62,310 bases of DNA from DASVEE01 sp036399695. Its GTDB lineage: Bacteria; Acidobacteriota; Thermoanaerobaculia; Gp7-AA8. The DNA lies in NCBI GenBank assembly GCA_036399695.1, contig DASWMP010000357.1, positions 1-62,310 on the forward strand, written 5' to 3'. Shown piece after piece: positions 23,947 through 33,664 of the stretch; the first letter of the stretch is position 1; every line of letters begins with the position of its first letter. Below the pieces are notes generated by a model. It had not been told where the DNA came from. It saw nothing but the letters and a program-made list of their open reading frames with translations, and made no database searches. Made by a program: the position numbers and the translations under genes.

Positions 23947-24309
23947 TTAGAAAATCGGGTTCTCGGCGACGTGGTGGAAGTTCCACTCGTACGTGAAGCC
24001 GGGGAACTGCACCGGGATCACGTATTTGACGTCGATGCGGATCGTATCGCGGCGGCGGACGATCTCGACGTCCTCTTTTCCGACCGGCAGGTCCAGCCGT
24101 TCCGCTTCGCTGAGGATGGCCTTCATGATGTGGCCGTCGTTGTGCGTTCCGGCGGCGCGCGCCTCGTCCGTGACGGTCTGGCGGAGATCGGCGGTCCTGA
24201 CCTTCACCGGGATCATCTTGTACGCGACGAAGAGCCCGGCCAGCAGGAGCAACAGGCCGACGACACAGCCGAACTGACTTTCACCCCGTTCGCGGCGATT
24301 ACGACGCAT
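23947..24309 (-). CDS. DUF4845-like single-pass membrane protein
   Basis: 120 residues: a basic N-terminus, one membrane helix (about 14-32, GCVVGLLLLLAGLFVAYKM), then an exported alpha-beta domain with DVKYVIPVQFPGFTYEW. The layout matches DUF4845 proteins, which often sit next to lepB, as here (signal peptidase I is directly upstream). Function is unknown. Confidence 0.7.
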   Translation of the reverse strand: MRRNRRERGESQFGCVVGLLLLLAGLFVAYKMIPVKVRTADLRQTVTDEARAAGTHNDGHIMKAILSEAERLDLPVGKEDVEIVRRRDTIRIDVKYVIPVQFPGFTYEWNFHHVAENPIF

Positions 24310-24357
24310 TTCAACACCCTCCCGATCGAGATTTTCCGGCTTCCGGACGGGAGCATT

Positions 24358-24900
24358 CTACTCGATCGGAACAAGCGGACGCGTCGATGCGTGAGCCACG
24401 TCTTCACCCGTGGACGATGACCAGAGAATCAGCCGCGCGCGCCCCACGATGTAATTCGCCGGCAGCGGTCCCCAGTTGCGGCTGTCGTACGACGCGGCCC
24501 GGTTGTCGCCCATCACGAAATAGCAGTTCGACGGCACGAGCTGCGCCCCGATCTCGCCGCTGGCCGACGCGCGCAGCAGGTACGGCTCGGCGAGCGTATA
24601 GCCGCCGATGCGCACGCGGCCGAGGCGCGAGTCGATGAGGTCGCCCGGCGTGGCGATGACCCGTTTCACCACCAGCTCGTCCGGCTTGAGCGGCGAGCGA
24701 AAGACCACCACGTCGCCACGGCTCGGCTGCTTCCCGAAGAGATACGGCGTGACGATGATGTGATCGCCGACCTTCAACGTGGGCGCCATCGACTCCGAAG
24801 GGATCGCGTAGACGCCGATCGCCGCCCGGACGAGGAGCGCGAGCACGACCGCCACCGCGAGCGGCTCGAGCACCAGGCGGAAAACGGACTTGGAGCGCAT
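24358..24900 (-). CDS. lepB: Signal peptidase I
   Basis: A 180-residue type I leader peptidase, removing signal peptides at the outer face of the membrane. An N-terminal membrane anchor (about 9-31) leads to PSESMAPTL with nucleophile Ser37, the base-containing box RGDVVVFRSP...VVKRVIATPGD (Lys about 77), and MGDNRAASYDSRNWGP. I chose the ATG at 24900 because the frame upstream lacks signal peptidase character. The length is near the short bacterial form. It is the first gene of a minus-strand group with the DUF4845-like gene. Confidence 0.93.
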   Translation of the reverse strand: MRSKSVFRLVLEPLAVAVVLALLVRAAIGVYAIPSESMAPTLKVGDHIIVTPYLFGKQPSRGDVVVFRSPLKPDELVVKRVIATPGDLIDSRLGRVRIGGYTLAEPYLLRASASGEIGAQLVPSNCYFVMGDNRAASYDSRNWGPLPANYIVGRARLILWSSSTGEDVAHASTRPLVPIE

Positions 24901-25175
24901 CGTCAGAAGCAAGAACGAACGTGAAGCCGCGGAAGTTCCGCCGCGAGGGCTGGGCCCTGACTCACAGCACAAATAGGGCCGAGGACTCCACGGTTCGGAT
25001 CGCCGGATCGTACCAGTCCTGTAGTCGGTACCGGTACCGCCGGACCCTCCGCGCGCCGCCTCTTCATCCCCCGCCCACGCGCCTTCATCCCTCCATCCCG
25101 CCCTCCCGTCCCCCTTGATTTGACTCGTCCCACCCACCTGCGCGACCATTCCCCTCCCAATAGTCCCGCCCGTAC
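24901..25175. other. Intergenic region between lepB and tRNA-Asn
   Basis: It carries the divergent promoters of lepB and the tRNA, but I see no convincing boxes, repeats or coding sequence. Confidence 0.4.
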
Positions 25176-25251
25176 TGTGGTGTAGCTCAGTTGGTAGAGC
25201 GCCGGATTGTTAATCCGGTGGTCGTAGGTTCGAGCCCTACCGCCACAGCCA
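25176..25251 (+). tRNA. tRNA-Asn (anticodon GTT)
   Basis: A 76-nt cloverleaf. The acceptor stem TGTGGTG pairs with CGCCACA with one wobble, the D-arm is AGCTCAGTTGGTAGAGC, and the anticodon stem CCGGA/TCCGG holds loop TTGTTAA with GTT at 25209-25211. The T-arm contains GGTTCGAGCC. Discriminator G and an encoded CCA end it. The call rests on direct folding by eye. Confidence 0.96.
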
Positions 25252-25603
25252 GTTTGTGTCTGCAACCGAGCTCGCGGTTCGCGTGCTGCGACACAACAGT
25301 CGCTCCCTTCGGCTCGCATCGCTGTACTTCAGAACGTCGTGATCCCCCGCCCTGCCCACCCTCGCCCCGCCCTGCTCGCGCACGCTTCACTTATCTTTGC
25401 GCGCGTCTTCCATTAGTATTACTTCTGCAAATAACTCGGAATTCTCAGCACGGGGAGCGGTTGTGGATGGAGCGCTATAAGTATTATCTTCAAGCGCGAC
25501 AAGCAATTACATCGGTGTAGCACTACCGCAGTCATGGAGTCGGCAATCCTCTCGACTTCCCTTCGACGGCCGGTGACCGCCCTAACCTAAGGAGCTGCTC
25601 ACC
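25252..25603. other. Intergenic region after tRNA-Asn
   Basis: About 350 bp before the small hypothetical gene. Only a possible 17-residue peptide frame (25466-25519, MERYKYYLQARQAITSV) with GGAGCGG upstream stands out. It could be a leader peptide, but nothing else supports it. Confidence 0.35.
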
Positions 25604-25975
25604 ATGGTTTTTCACGCCACGCCCCCTGTTCCCCCCACCCCTCCCGCCATCATCCGCTGCACGACTGCCGACGGCCGCGTCCTCGACGACTGTGCAAAGT
25701 ACGTCTATACGCGCCAGAACACGAACGTCGAGGCTCGCTTCACCGGCAGCGTCCGGATCCATCCGAGCTCCGAAGCGGTCGTGATCGTGCCGCCTGGAGG
25801 CACTGCCAGCATCGAAGAGCGCGCGGGCAAGAGCGTGCGCCGCTTCTCGGTTGAAAACGGCAAAACGACGTACAGCATCGACGGCGCCACGCGCCCGTTC
25901 GACGGTGCCGCGCGCCTGTGGCTGCGCGACGTGCTCAGCACCATGCCGGCCACGCCGGTCCCTCCTTCGAAGTAG
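25604..25975 (+). CDS. Hypothetical protein upstream of the NRPS operon
   Basis: A 123-residue protein with a Pro-rich N-terminus and beta-rich middle (VRIHPSSEAVVIVPPGGTASIEE). Its end (YSIDGATRPFDGAARLWLRDVL) loosely resembles the repeat-like tail seen in some M56/BlaR1-associated proteins. AAGGAG lies 12 nt upstream of the ATG. It is 129 bp before the first NRPS gene on the same strand, so co-transcription is possible. No signal peptide and no confident family. Confidence 0.6.
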   Translation: MVFHATPPVPPTPPAIIRCTTADGRVLDDCAKYVYTRQNTNVEARFTGSVRIHPSSEAVVIVPPGGTASIEERAGKSVRRFSVENGKTTYSIDGATRPFDGAARLWLRDVLSTMPATPVPPSK

Positions 25976-26104
25976 CAATCCCCCCGCATCGCTGATCTCC
26001 CCGGGTTGGGCTCGCTCAAACGAGCCCCGCTCCCGGCCGGAGGTCTCTCTCCCCAACGGCTCATCCGTCGAGCCGACCGAGACACGTGTGTCTTCAGGAG
26101 CTGA

Positions 26105-29100
26105 ATGAAACCGAATCAGATCGCGACGACGTCCTCCTCCATCGTGGAGATTCTCCAGGCCCGCGCCGCGGGCACTCCCGAGAGGATTGCGTACCGCTTC
26201 CTCTCACACGCTTCGAGCTCCGAGGAGACGCTGACGTACGCGGAGCTCGACGCCGCGGCCCGCCGCATCGGCGCGCACCTGCAGAGCTTCACCATGCCGG
26301 GCGACCGGGCCCTGCTCCTCTACCGCCCCGGCCTCGAATTCATCCAGGGCTTCCTCGGCTGTCTTTACGCGGGGGTGATCGCCGTGCCGGCGTATCCGCC
26401 GCATCCGACGCGGCCCGCACGCGATCTGCCGAAGCTGCGCGGCATCGCCGCCGACGCCCGTCCCGCGGCAATCCTCACGTCGATGACGGTGATCGAGAGC
26501 TGCGAATCGCTCTTCGTCGAAGCGCCGGATCTCCGCGCCATGCGCTGGATCGCCACGGACGCATTGCCGCTCGGCGAGACGGAGCTCAGCCCGCCGATCG
26601 CCGACGCGGGCCAGCTCGCGTTCCTGCAGTACACGTCCGGCTCGACCGGATTGCCGAAGGGCGTGATGGTCAGCCACGCCAACCTGATGCACAACGAGCA
26701 GGCCATCGCCACGCTCTTCGATGCCGATGCGGAATCGACGATCGTCGGCTGGCTGCCGATGTACCACGACATGGGGCTGATCGGCACGATGCTGCACGGC
26801 ATCTACACCGGCGCCGCCTGCGTGCTGATGTCGCCAATGGAGTTCCTCGAGCAGCCGCTGCGCTGGCTCGAAGCGATCACGAAGTTCCACGCGCACACCA
26901 GCGGCGGACCGAATTTCGCGTACGACCTCTGCGTCCGCCGCATCAGCGGCGAGCAGAAGGCGGGCCTCGACCTGAGCTCCTGGCGCATCGCCTTCAACGG
27001 CGCGGAGCCGGTGCGCTCCGCGACGCTCGCACGCTTCGCCGAAGCGTTTGCCCCGGCGGGCTTCCGCGCCTCCGCCTTCTTCCCCTGTTATGGACTGGCG
27101 GAAGCGACGCTGGCGGTGACGGGCGGCGCGAAGGCGGACGAGCCGATCGTGCGTGAGCTCGCCGATGCGAAGCTCGTCGGCTGCGGCGTCAGCGTTGAAG
27201 GGCAGCGCGTCGTCATCGTCGATCCGGAGACGCGCGAACCGCGCGCCGACGGCGAGACGGGGGAGATCTGGGTGAGCGGCCCGAGCGTCGCCCGCGGCTA
27301 CTGGGAGAAACCGGAGCAGAGCGAGCAGACCTTCGCGGCGCGCATCGCCGGCACGAACGACGGCCCCTTTCTGCGCACCGGCGATCTCGGCTGCCTCGAC
27401 GGCGGCGAGTTGTTCGTGAACGGACGACGCAAGGACCTGATCATCATCCGCGGGCTCAACCACTACCCGCACGATCTCGAACAGACGGTGGAGCAGACGC
27501 ATCCCGCGCTACGCGTCGGCTGTGGGGCCGCGTTCTCCATCGACGTGGACGGCGAAGAGCGTCTCGTGGCAGTGCAGGAAGTCGACCGCGCCAATCGCCT
27601 GCAGGCGAGCGACGAAGTGGCGGAGAGCATCCGCCGCCGCATCGCCGAGGAGCACGAGGTGCCGCTGCACGCCCTGGTGCTCATCAAAACCGGCACGATC
27701 CCGAAGACCACCAGCGGCAAGATTCAGCGTGGCCTGACGAAGCAGATGTTCCTCGACGGTACGCTGGCCGTGATCTCGGAGTGGATATGGAAGACCGGCG
27801 ATCGTGCCTGTCTCTCCCTGGAACGCTTCGCCGACCTCGATCCGCAGACGTCCCTCTTCTCCCTCGGGCTGGACTCGCTGCAGTTGTTCGAACTGAAGAA
27901 CGCCATCGAGCGTGAGCGCGGCGTGGAGCTGCGGCTCACGGACTTCATGGACGACGCGACGCTGGCGACGCTCACTGCCGCCATCGAGGCCGCACGGGTC
28001 GCCACCCCGATTGCACGCACGACCGGCGATCAGCCGCTCTCGCACGGGCAGCAGCGTTTGTGGTTCTTCGAGCAGCTCGCGCCCGGCGCCTCGTACAACG
28101 AGACGCTGGCCATGCGCCTCGACGGTGCGCTGGACGTGCAGGCGCTCGATGACGCGGTGAACGCGATCGTGGCGCGGCACGAGGCCCTGCGGACGACGTT
28201 CGTCATCGTCGACGGCAAGCCGGTGCAGCGCCGCGCGGAATCGCCGCGCATCGAGCTGACGAAGATCGCGGCCACGGATGCGGAGCGCAGCATCGCCGCG
28301 ATCGCGGCGCAGCCGTTCGACCTCGCACGCGGTCCATTGCTGCGGGCCACGCTCGTCGCCACGGCGCCGGGGCAGCACGTCTTCGCCATCACCGTGCATC
28401 ACATAGTCGGCGACGGCTGGTCCACCGGGATCTTCCTGCGCGAGCTGGCCGCGGCGTATGCAGGTGAGACGCTCGTGCCGCTTCCGGTGCAGTACGCCGA
28501 TCATGCGGCCTGGCTGCGCACGCGCCTCGACGGCGGCGTGCTCGCCGAGCAGCTCACCTACTGGCGCAATGCGCTGGCGGGCGCACCGACCGCGCTGGCG
28601 TTACCGCTCGATCGTCCCCGTCCGGCGGTGCAGACGATGCACGGCGCCACGCAACGTTTCGTCGTCCCGCGGGAGCTCGCGACGTCGCTCAGGCAGATCG
28701 CCAGCACCGAGAACGCCACGCTCTTCATGACGCTGCTGGCCGCGTTCAACATCCTGCTGCATCGCTACACCGGGCAGGACGACATCCTGGTCGGCTCGCC
28801 GGTGGCGGGACGCAACTGCGCCGAGGCTGAAGGGCTGATCGGGTTCTTCGTCAATACGCTCGTGCTGCGCGGCGATCTCTCCGGCAACCCGGCATTCCGC
28901 GACGTCGTGGCGCGAGTGAAGAAGACCGCCACGGGGGCGTACGCGAACCAGGAGCTCCCGTTCGAGCTGCTCGTGGACGAGCTCAAGCCGGAGCGGACGC
29001 TCACGCACACGCCGCTGTTCCAGGCCGCATTTGCGCTGCAGCAGCCGCAGGCGCGGAGCTTCGCGCTCGGTGCGGTGCACGGCGAGCTCCTGGCGTTCGA

Positions 29101-32100
29101 CAGCGGCGCCGCCAAGTTCGATCTCGCGCTGTCGATGGAAGAGTCGGCGGACGGCATCGCCGGCACGCTTGAATACAACAGCGATTGCTTCGACGCCACG
29201 ACGATCGCGCGGATGATCGCCCACTTCGAGCAGCTCCTGACGCGCGTGGCCGGCGACCCGTCGCTATCGCTTTCAGCGATCGAGCTGCTCTCGGCCGAAG
29301 AGCGGGAGCGGATGCTCGTGGAGTGGAACGACACCGCGCGGCCGGTGGCCGACGTCACGGTCCTCGATCTTTTCCGCGAGCAGGTGCGCCTGCGGCCGGA
29401 TGCGCAGGCGCTCTCGTTCGCCGGCGCTTCGCTGACGTACGCGGACCTGTCCGAACGCGTCGACACGCTCGCGGCACAGTTGCGCGGGCAGGGTGCGGCG
29501 CCGGAGGTGTTGATCGCCATCCGCATGGAGCGGGGCATCGACGCCATCGTGTCCGTGCTGGCGGTGCTGGCGAGCGGCGCGGCGTATCTGCCGCTCGACC
29601 CGGCGCTGCCGGAGGAGAGGCTGCAGTTCATCCTCGACGACGCCAAACCGCTCATGGTGCTCAGTGACGGACAGGCCATCCAGCCTCTCCGCGCTCGCGC
29701 CGATCGGCAGGAGAGCCAGGACTCACATTCGTCGTCCGCGCTCGCATACGTCATCTACACCTCGGGATCGACGGGGCGGCCGAAGGGCGTGCTCGTCGAG
29801 CACCGCGGCCTCACCAACTTCATCACCGCTTTCGCGGACATCATGCAGCTCACGCCGGAGTCGCGCGTGCTGCAATTCGCGTCCCTCAGCTTCGACGCCT
29901 CCGTCGAAGAGATCTTCACCGCGCTCACAACCGGCGCCTGTCTCGTGCTCGCGAAGCGCGAAGACCTGATGCCGGTCGAGCCGTTCGTCAGCATCGTCAA
30001 CCGCGAGCGCATCACGACCGCGCTCCTGCCTCCATCCGTTCTCGCGTTGCTCGACCCGGCGGTCATGCCCACATTGCAGTCGATTGCCTCCGGCGGCGAA
30101 GCGTGCAGCGCGGCGCTCGCGTCGAAGTGGAGCGCGCACGTGCGCTTCGTCAACGCGTACGGTCCGACGGAGATCACGGTCGCGGCGACGGCCGACGTCG
30201 ACACCGACGGTCTCTCCATCGGCCGTCCCATCGCCAACGTCACGGCGTACGTCCTCGGCCCCGGCGGCCAGCCGGCGCTGCCCGGCGTCGCCGGTGAGCT
30301 CTGCATCGGTGGAGCGGGCGTGGCACGCGGCTACCACGGACGTCCCGAACTGACGGCCGAGCGCTTCATCGCCAATCCGTTCGGCGAGGGGCGCCTCTAT
30401 CGCACCGGCGACCGCGCCCGCTTCCGCGCCGACGGCCGTGTCGAGTTCCTCGGCCGCCTGGACGATCAGGTGAAGCTGCGCGGGTTCCGCATCGAGCTCG
30501 GCGAGATCGAAGCGACGCTCGAGCGTCACCCGTCCGTCGTCGACGCCCACGTCATCCTGCGCGACGAGCAGCGCCTCGTCGCGTACGTCGTCACGTCGAA
30601 GGAAGTCGCGGCGAACGAGCTGCGCGAATTCACCGCGCGGTCGCTGCCGGACTACATGGTGCCATCGGCCGTGATCGCGCTGGAGCGCTTCCCGGTGACC
30701 GCGCACGGCAAGATCGACGTGAAGGCACTGCCGTCGCCGGAAGCGCAGCGTGGCGCCGTGAAAGCACCCCGCACGCCGCTCGAGCGTCAGCTCGCCGCGC
30801 TCTGGTGCGAGGTGCTGGGCCTGGCCGTCGTCGGCATCGACGACGATTTCTTCGCGCTCGGCGGCCACTCGTTGATGGCCACGCAGCTCGTCTCGCGCAT
30901 CAACGTGCTGTACTCGATCGACCTCCCGCTGCGGCGCGTCCTGGAGACACCGACCGTGGCCGATCTGGCCGTCGTCGTCGCCGCGCAGCAGGCCGAAGAA
31001 CAGGAGCGGCTCAAGGCCACGATGGCGAAAGATCCGGTGCAGCAGCGGATCGCGCAGCTCTCTCCCGAGAAACGCGAGCTCCTGCTGCGCACGCTGCGCA
31101 CGCGCAAGGCGCAGGAGGAGGCGCCGTCGAAGATCGTCGCGCGTAAACGGGAGCCGAACGAGGCCCTCGCTTCCTTCGCGCAGCAGCGGCTCTGGTTCCT
31201 CTGGCAGCTCGAGCCGGAGAGCGCGGCGTACAACATGCCGGGTGCGCTGCGCCTGCGCGGCCCGCTCGATTACGACGCGCTGCGCCGCTGCTTCGACGAG
31301 ATCGTGCGCCGTCACGACACGCTGCGCACGACCTTCCGCGAGAACGCGCAGCAGCAGCCGATGCAGGTCATCGGAGCGCCCGGCGCCGGCATGGCCCTGC
31401 AGCGCATCAGCCTCACGCATCTGCCTGAAGCGGAGCGGGAAGCGGAAGCAGCACGTCTCGCTTCGGTCGAAGGGCACACGCCGTTCGATCTCTCCAGGGG
31501 TCCGCTGTTCCGCGCCACCGTCATCGACCTCGGTCCCGACGATCACGCGTTGCTGCTGACCATGCATCACGTCATCTCCGACGGCTGGTCCGTGGGCATC
31601 CTCGTTCGCGAGATCGTGGCGCTGTACGACTCCGAGCAGCGCGGCCTGCCGTCGCCGCTCGCGGAGCTCGACGTGCAGTACGCCGACTTTTCGGAATGGC
31701 AGCGTGAGTTCCTCTCCGGCGAGACGCTGGAGCGCTACTGGCGCTACTGGCTCGATCACCTCGGCAATCAGGTCACGGAGCTCGAGCTGCAGACGGACTT
31801 CCCGCGCCCGACGCAGTTCACCGACCACGGCGCGATGGTCCTGGGCGTCATCGACAAGGAGCTGACCACCAAGCTGAAGGCGTTCTGCCAGCAGGAGCGG
31901 CTCACGCTCTTTCCGCTGCTGCTGGCCGGCATCCAGACCGTGCTGCATTGCCACACGGGCACGGAGAAGGTCGTCATCGGCACCGACGTCGCGAACCGCA
32001 ATCGCGCGGAGACCGAGTCGATCATCGGCTTCTTCGTCAATCAGCTCGTGCTGCAGACCGACTTCGCCGGCAACCCGCCGATGCGCCAGGTCGTCCGCCG

Positions 32101-32590
32101 CGCATGGGATACGGCCCTCGGCGCGTACGCCCATCAGGACTTCCCGTTCGACTTCCTCGTGAAGAAGCTGAACCCGAAGCGCGACCCGAGCCGCATGCCG
32201 CTCTTCACGGTCAAGTTCGTCCTGCAGAACGCGCCGGCCACGCTGCTCTCGCTGACCGACCTCACGATCGCGCCGCTGCTCTACGACAACACCACCGCCA
32301 AGTTCGACCTGCTGTTCAGCATCCAGGAGGAGGAAGGAACGCTCGTCAACGTGGTCACGTACAAGACCGACCTCTTCAAGCCGGCCACGATCGCCCGCGT
32401 AATGCGCCACCTCGAGTTCACGCTGACGACGTTCGTCGACGAGCCGGAGCTCGCGCTCGATCTCTTCCGCGAAAAACTCGCCGAGCACGAACGGGCCTAC
32501 CAGAAAGCCCGCCAGAACGAATTCAAAGAAGCCTCACGACGGAAGCTGAAGCTCAACACGCAGTCTAAAGAAAAGGCAGTGACAGCATGA
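26105..32590 (+). CDS. Lipopeptide NRPS starter: FAAL-ACP-C-A-PCP-C
   Basis: 2161 residues. Domains: fatty acyl-AMP ligase (about 1-550, YTSGSTGLPKGVMVSH near 175), acyl carrier (Ser591 in LGLDSLQ), condensation (about 645-1075, HHIVGDG with H766), adenylation (about 1080-1550, YTSGSTGRPKGV near 1220), peptidyl carrier (Ser1589 in LGGHSLMA) and a second condensation domain (about 1645-2090, HHVISDG). The starter loads a fatty acid, C1 N-acylates the first amino acid, and C2 passes the product to the next protein. My reading of the A-domain pocket is D-A-E-L-A-G-A-V-A-K, which I cannot assign; Glu at the third position recalls pockets for basic residues. CAGGAG precedes the ATG. No epimerase domain is present. 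Confidence 0.93.
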   Translation: MKPNQIATTSSSIVEILQARAAGTPERIAYRFLSHASSSEETLTYAELDAAARRIGAHLQSFTMPGDRALLLYRPGLEFIQGFLGCLYAGVIAVPAYPPHPTRPARDLPKLRGIAADARPAAILTSMTVIESCESLFVEAPDLRAMRWIATDALPLGETELSPPIADAGQLAFLQYTSGSTGLPKGVMVSHANLMHNEQAIATLFDADAESTIVGWLPMYHDMGLIGTMLHGIYTGAACVLMSPMEFLEQPLRWLEAITKFHAHTSGGPNFAYDLCVRRISGEQKAGLDLSSWRIAFNGAEPVRSATLARFAEAFAPAGFRASAFFPCYGLAEATLAVTGGAKADEPIVRELADAKLVGCGVSVEGQRVVIVDPETREPRADGETGEIWVSGPSVARGYWEKPEQSEQTFAARIAGTNDGPFLRTGDLGCLDGGELFVNGRRKDLIIIRGLNHYPHDLEQTVEQTHPALRVGCGAAFSIDVDGEERLVAVQEVDRANRLQASDEVAESIRRRIAEEHEVPLHALVLIKTGTIPKTTSGKIQRGLTKQMFLDGTLAVISEWIWKTGDRACLSLERFADLDPQTSLFSLGLDSLQLFELKNAIERERGVELRLTDFMDDATLATLTAAIEAARVATPIARTTGDQPLSHGQQRLWFFEQLAPGASYNETLAMRLDGALDVQALDDAVNAIVARHEALRTTFVIVDGKPVQRRAESPRIELTKIAATDAERSIAAIAAQPFDLARGPLLRATLVATAPGQHVFAITVHHIVGDGWSTGIFLRELAAAYAGETLVPLPVQYADHAAWLRTRLDGGVLAEQLTYWRNALAGAPTALALPLDRPRPAVQTMHGATQRFVVPRELATSLRQIASTENATLFMTLLAAFNILLHRYTGQDDILVGSPVAGRNCAEAEGLIGFFVNTLVLRGDLSGNPAFRDVVARVKKTATGAYANQELPFELLVDELKPERTLTHTPLFQAAFALQQPQARSFALGAVHGELLAFDSGAAKFDLALSMEESADGIAGTLEYNSDCFDATTIARMIAHFEQLLTRVAGDPSLSLSAIELLSAEERERMLVEWNDTARPVADVTVLDLFREQVRLRPDAQALSFAGASLTYADLSERVDTLAAQLRGQGAAPEVLIAIRMERGIDAIVSVLAVLASGAAYLPLDPALPEERLQFILDDAKPLMVLSDGQAIQPLRARADRQESQDSHSSSALAYVIYTSGSTGRPKGVLVEHRGLTNFITAFADIMQLTPESRVLQFASLSFDASVEEIFTALTTGACLVLAKREDLMPVEPFVSIVNRERITTALLPPSVLALLDPAVMPTLQSIASGGEACSAALASKWSAHVRFVNAYGPTEITVAATADVDTDGLSIGRPIANVTAYVLGPGGQPALPGVAGELCIGGAGVARGYHGRPELTAERFIANPFGEGRLYRTGDRARFRADGRVEFLGRLDDQVKLRGFRIELGEIEATLERHPSVVDAHVILRDEQRLVAYVVTSKEVAANELREFTARSLPDYMVPSAVIALERFPVTAHGKIDVKALPSPEAQRGAVKAPRTPLERQLAALWCEVLGLAVVGIDDDFFALGGHSLMATQLVSRINVLYSIDLPLRRVLETPTVADLAVVVAAQQAEEQERLKATMAKDPVQQRIAQLSPEKRELLLRTLRTRKAQEEAPSKIVARKREPNEALASFAQQRLWFLWQLEPESAAYNMPGALRLRGPLDYDALRRCFDEIVRRHDTLRTTFRENAQQQPMQVIGAPGAGMALQRISLTHLPEAEREAEAARLASVEGHTPFDLSRGPLFRATVIDLGPDDHALLLTMHHVISDGWSVGILVREIVALYDSEQRGLPSPLAELDVQYADFSEWQREFLSGETLERYWRYWLDHLGNQVTELELQTDFPRPTQFTDHGAMVLGVIDKELTTKLKAFCQQERLTLFPLLLAGIQTVLHCHTGTEKVVIGTDVANRNRAETESIIGFFVNQLVLQTDFAGNPPMRQVVRRAWDTALGAYAHQDFPFDFLVKKLNPKRDPSRMPLFTVKFVLQNAPATLLSLTDLTIAPLLYDNTTAKFDLLFSIQEEEGTLVNVVTYKTDLFKPATIARVMRHLEFTLTTFVDEPELALDLFREKLAEHERAYQKARQNEFKEASRRKLKLNTQSKEKAVTA

Positions 32591-33639
32591 ACGCATCGAC
32601 GCTGAACGCACATAAGGAAGCTCTCGCCGCGCGCAAGGCAGCACGGCCCGCGGCGGTCCGCTTCTCCGAAGAAGAATTGATCGAGACTTCCTTCTTCGAT
32701 CCCGAACGCCCGCTGCCGCTGGTGGTTCGTCCGAAAGGGGAGATGAAGCTCGAGCAGTGGGCGCCCCGCAACCGGGACCGCATCGAGACCGACCTTCGCA
32801 AGTACGGCGCGATCCTCTTTCGTGGCTTCCACGTCGACTCGGTGGAAAAGTTCGACGCTAGCGTGAACGCCTTCACCGATCGGCTGATGACGTACACCGA
32901 GGGAGCCACGCCGCGACTCATGCTCAAGGACAAGGTGTACACCTCCACCGAGTTCCCGCCCGAGCATCCGATCGCGATGCACAACGAGCTGTCGTACATC
33001 GTCACGTATCCGACGAAGCTCTGGTTCTGCTGCGTGATCGCGCCGCCGTTCCGCGGCGAGACGCCGATCTGCGACGTCCGCCGCGTCTACGATCGGATCT
33101 CGCCGGCTACACGCTCGAAGTTCGAGCGCCTCGGCTGGATGCTCGTCCGCAACTACGGCGACGGCCTCTCGCTGCCGTGGCAGACGGTCTTCCACACCGG
33201 CGACAAGGACGTCCTGTCCGAGTACTGCCGCAAGAACAAAGTGGAGGTGGAGTGGAAGGACGACACGCATCTCCGCACGCGCCACATCCGTCCGGCCACG
33301 CGCATCCATCCGGTGACCGGAGAAAAGGTGTGGTTCAACCACATCGCTTTCTGGCACGTGACCAGTCTCGAGCGGGAGATGCGCGGAGAGTTTCTGAAGC
33401 AGTGGAGTGAGCTGGAGCTGCCGTACAACACGTTCTACGGCGACGGCTCAGCGATCGAGCCGGAGGTCGCGGACGAACTGCGCGCCGCCTACGACGCCGA
33501 AACCGTCATGTTCCGCTGGGAAGCCGGCGACATGATCCTCATCGACAACATTTCTGTGGCTCATGGCCGCAGTCCGTATGCCGGACCCCGACGCATTCTC
33601 GCGGCGATGGGCGATGCGTACACCGACCCCACCGTCTGA
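32587..33639 (+). CDS. SyrP/TauD-like Fe(II)/2-oxoglutarate beta-hydroxylase
   Basis: A 350-residue non-heme iron dioxygenase. The facial triad reads His132-x-Glu134 (MHNELSY) and His326 (SVAHGRSPYAGPRR), with an Arg just after it to bind 2-oxoglutarate. The HxE form and the MHNELSY context match SyrP and KtzO/KtzP, which hydroxylate the beta carbon of an amino acid tethered to an NRPS carrier. It overlaps the upstream NRPS gene by 4 nt and precedes the NRPS whose A domain reads as Gln. The predicted reaction is therefore formation of 3-hydroxyglutamine on that carrier. The substrate is inference; the family is firm. Confidence 0.88.
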   Translation: MNASTLNAHKEALAARKAARPAAVRFSEEELIETSFFDPERPLPLVVRPKGEMKLEQWAPRNRDRIETDLRKYGAILFRGFHVDSVEKFDASVNAFTDRLMTYTEGATPRLMLKDKVYTSTEFPPEHPIAMHNELSYIVTYPTKLWFCCVIAPPFRGETPICDVRRVYDRISPATRSKFERLGWMLVRNYGDGLSLPWQTVFHTGDKDVLSEYCRKNKVEVEWKDDTHLRTRHIRPATRIHPVTGEKVWFNHIAFWHVTSLEREMRGEFLKQWSELELPYNTFYGDGSAIEPEVADELRAAYDAETVMFRWEAGDMILIDNISVAHGRSPYAGPRRILAAMGDAYTDPTV

Positions 33640-33664
33640 TCGACGAAAGAGAGAGAACACCTGC

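Noticed and set aside
23699..23986. Longer CDGSH protein starting at 23986
   Set aside because: The extra 17 residues overlap the DUF4845-like gene, lack a ribosome site and are absent from the family; the ATG at 23935 has AGGAG.
25466..25519. 17-residue peptide frame before the NRPS region
   Set aside because: Too short to support; there is no attenuator structure and it is 85 bp from the next gene.
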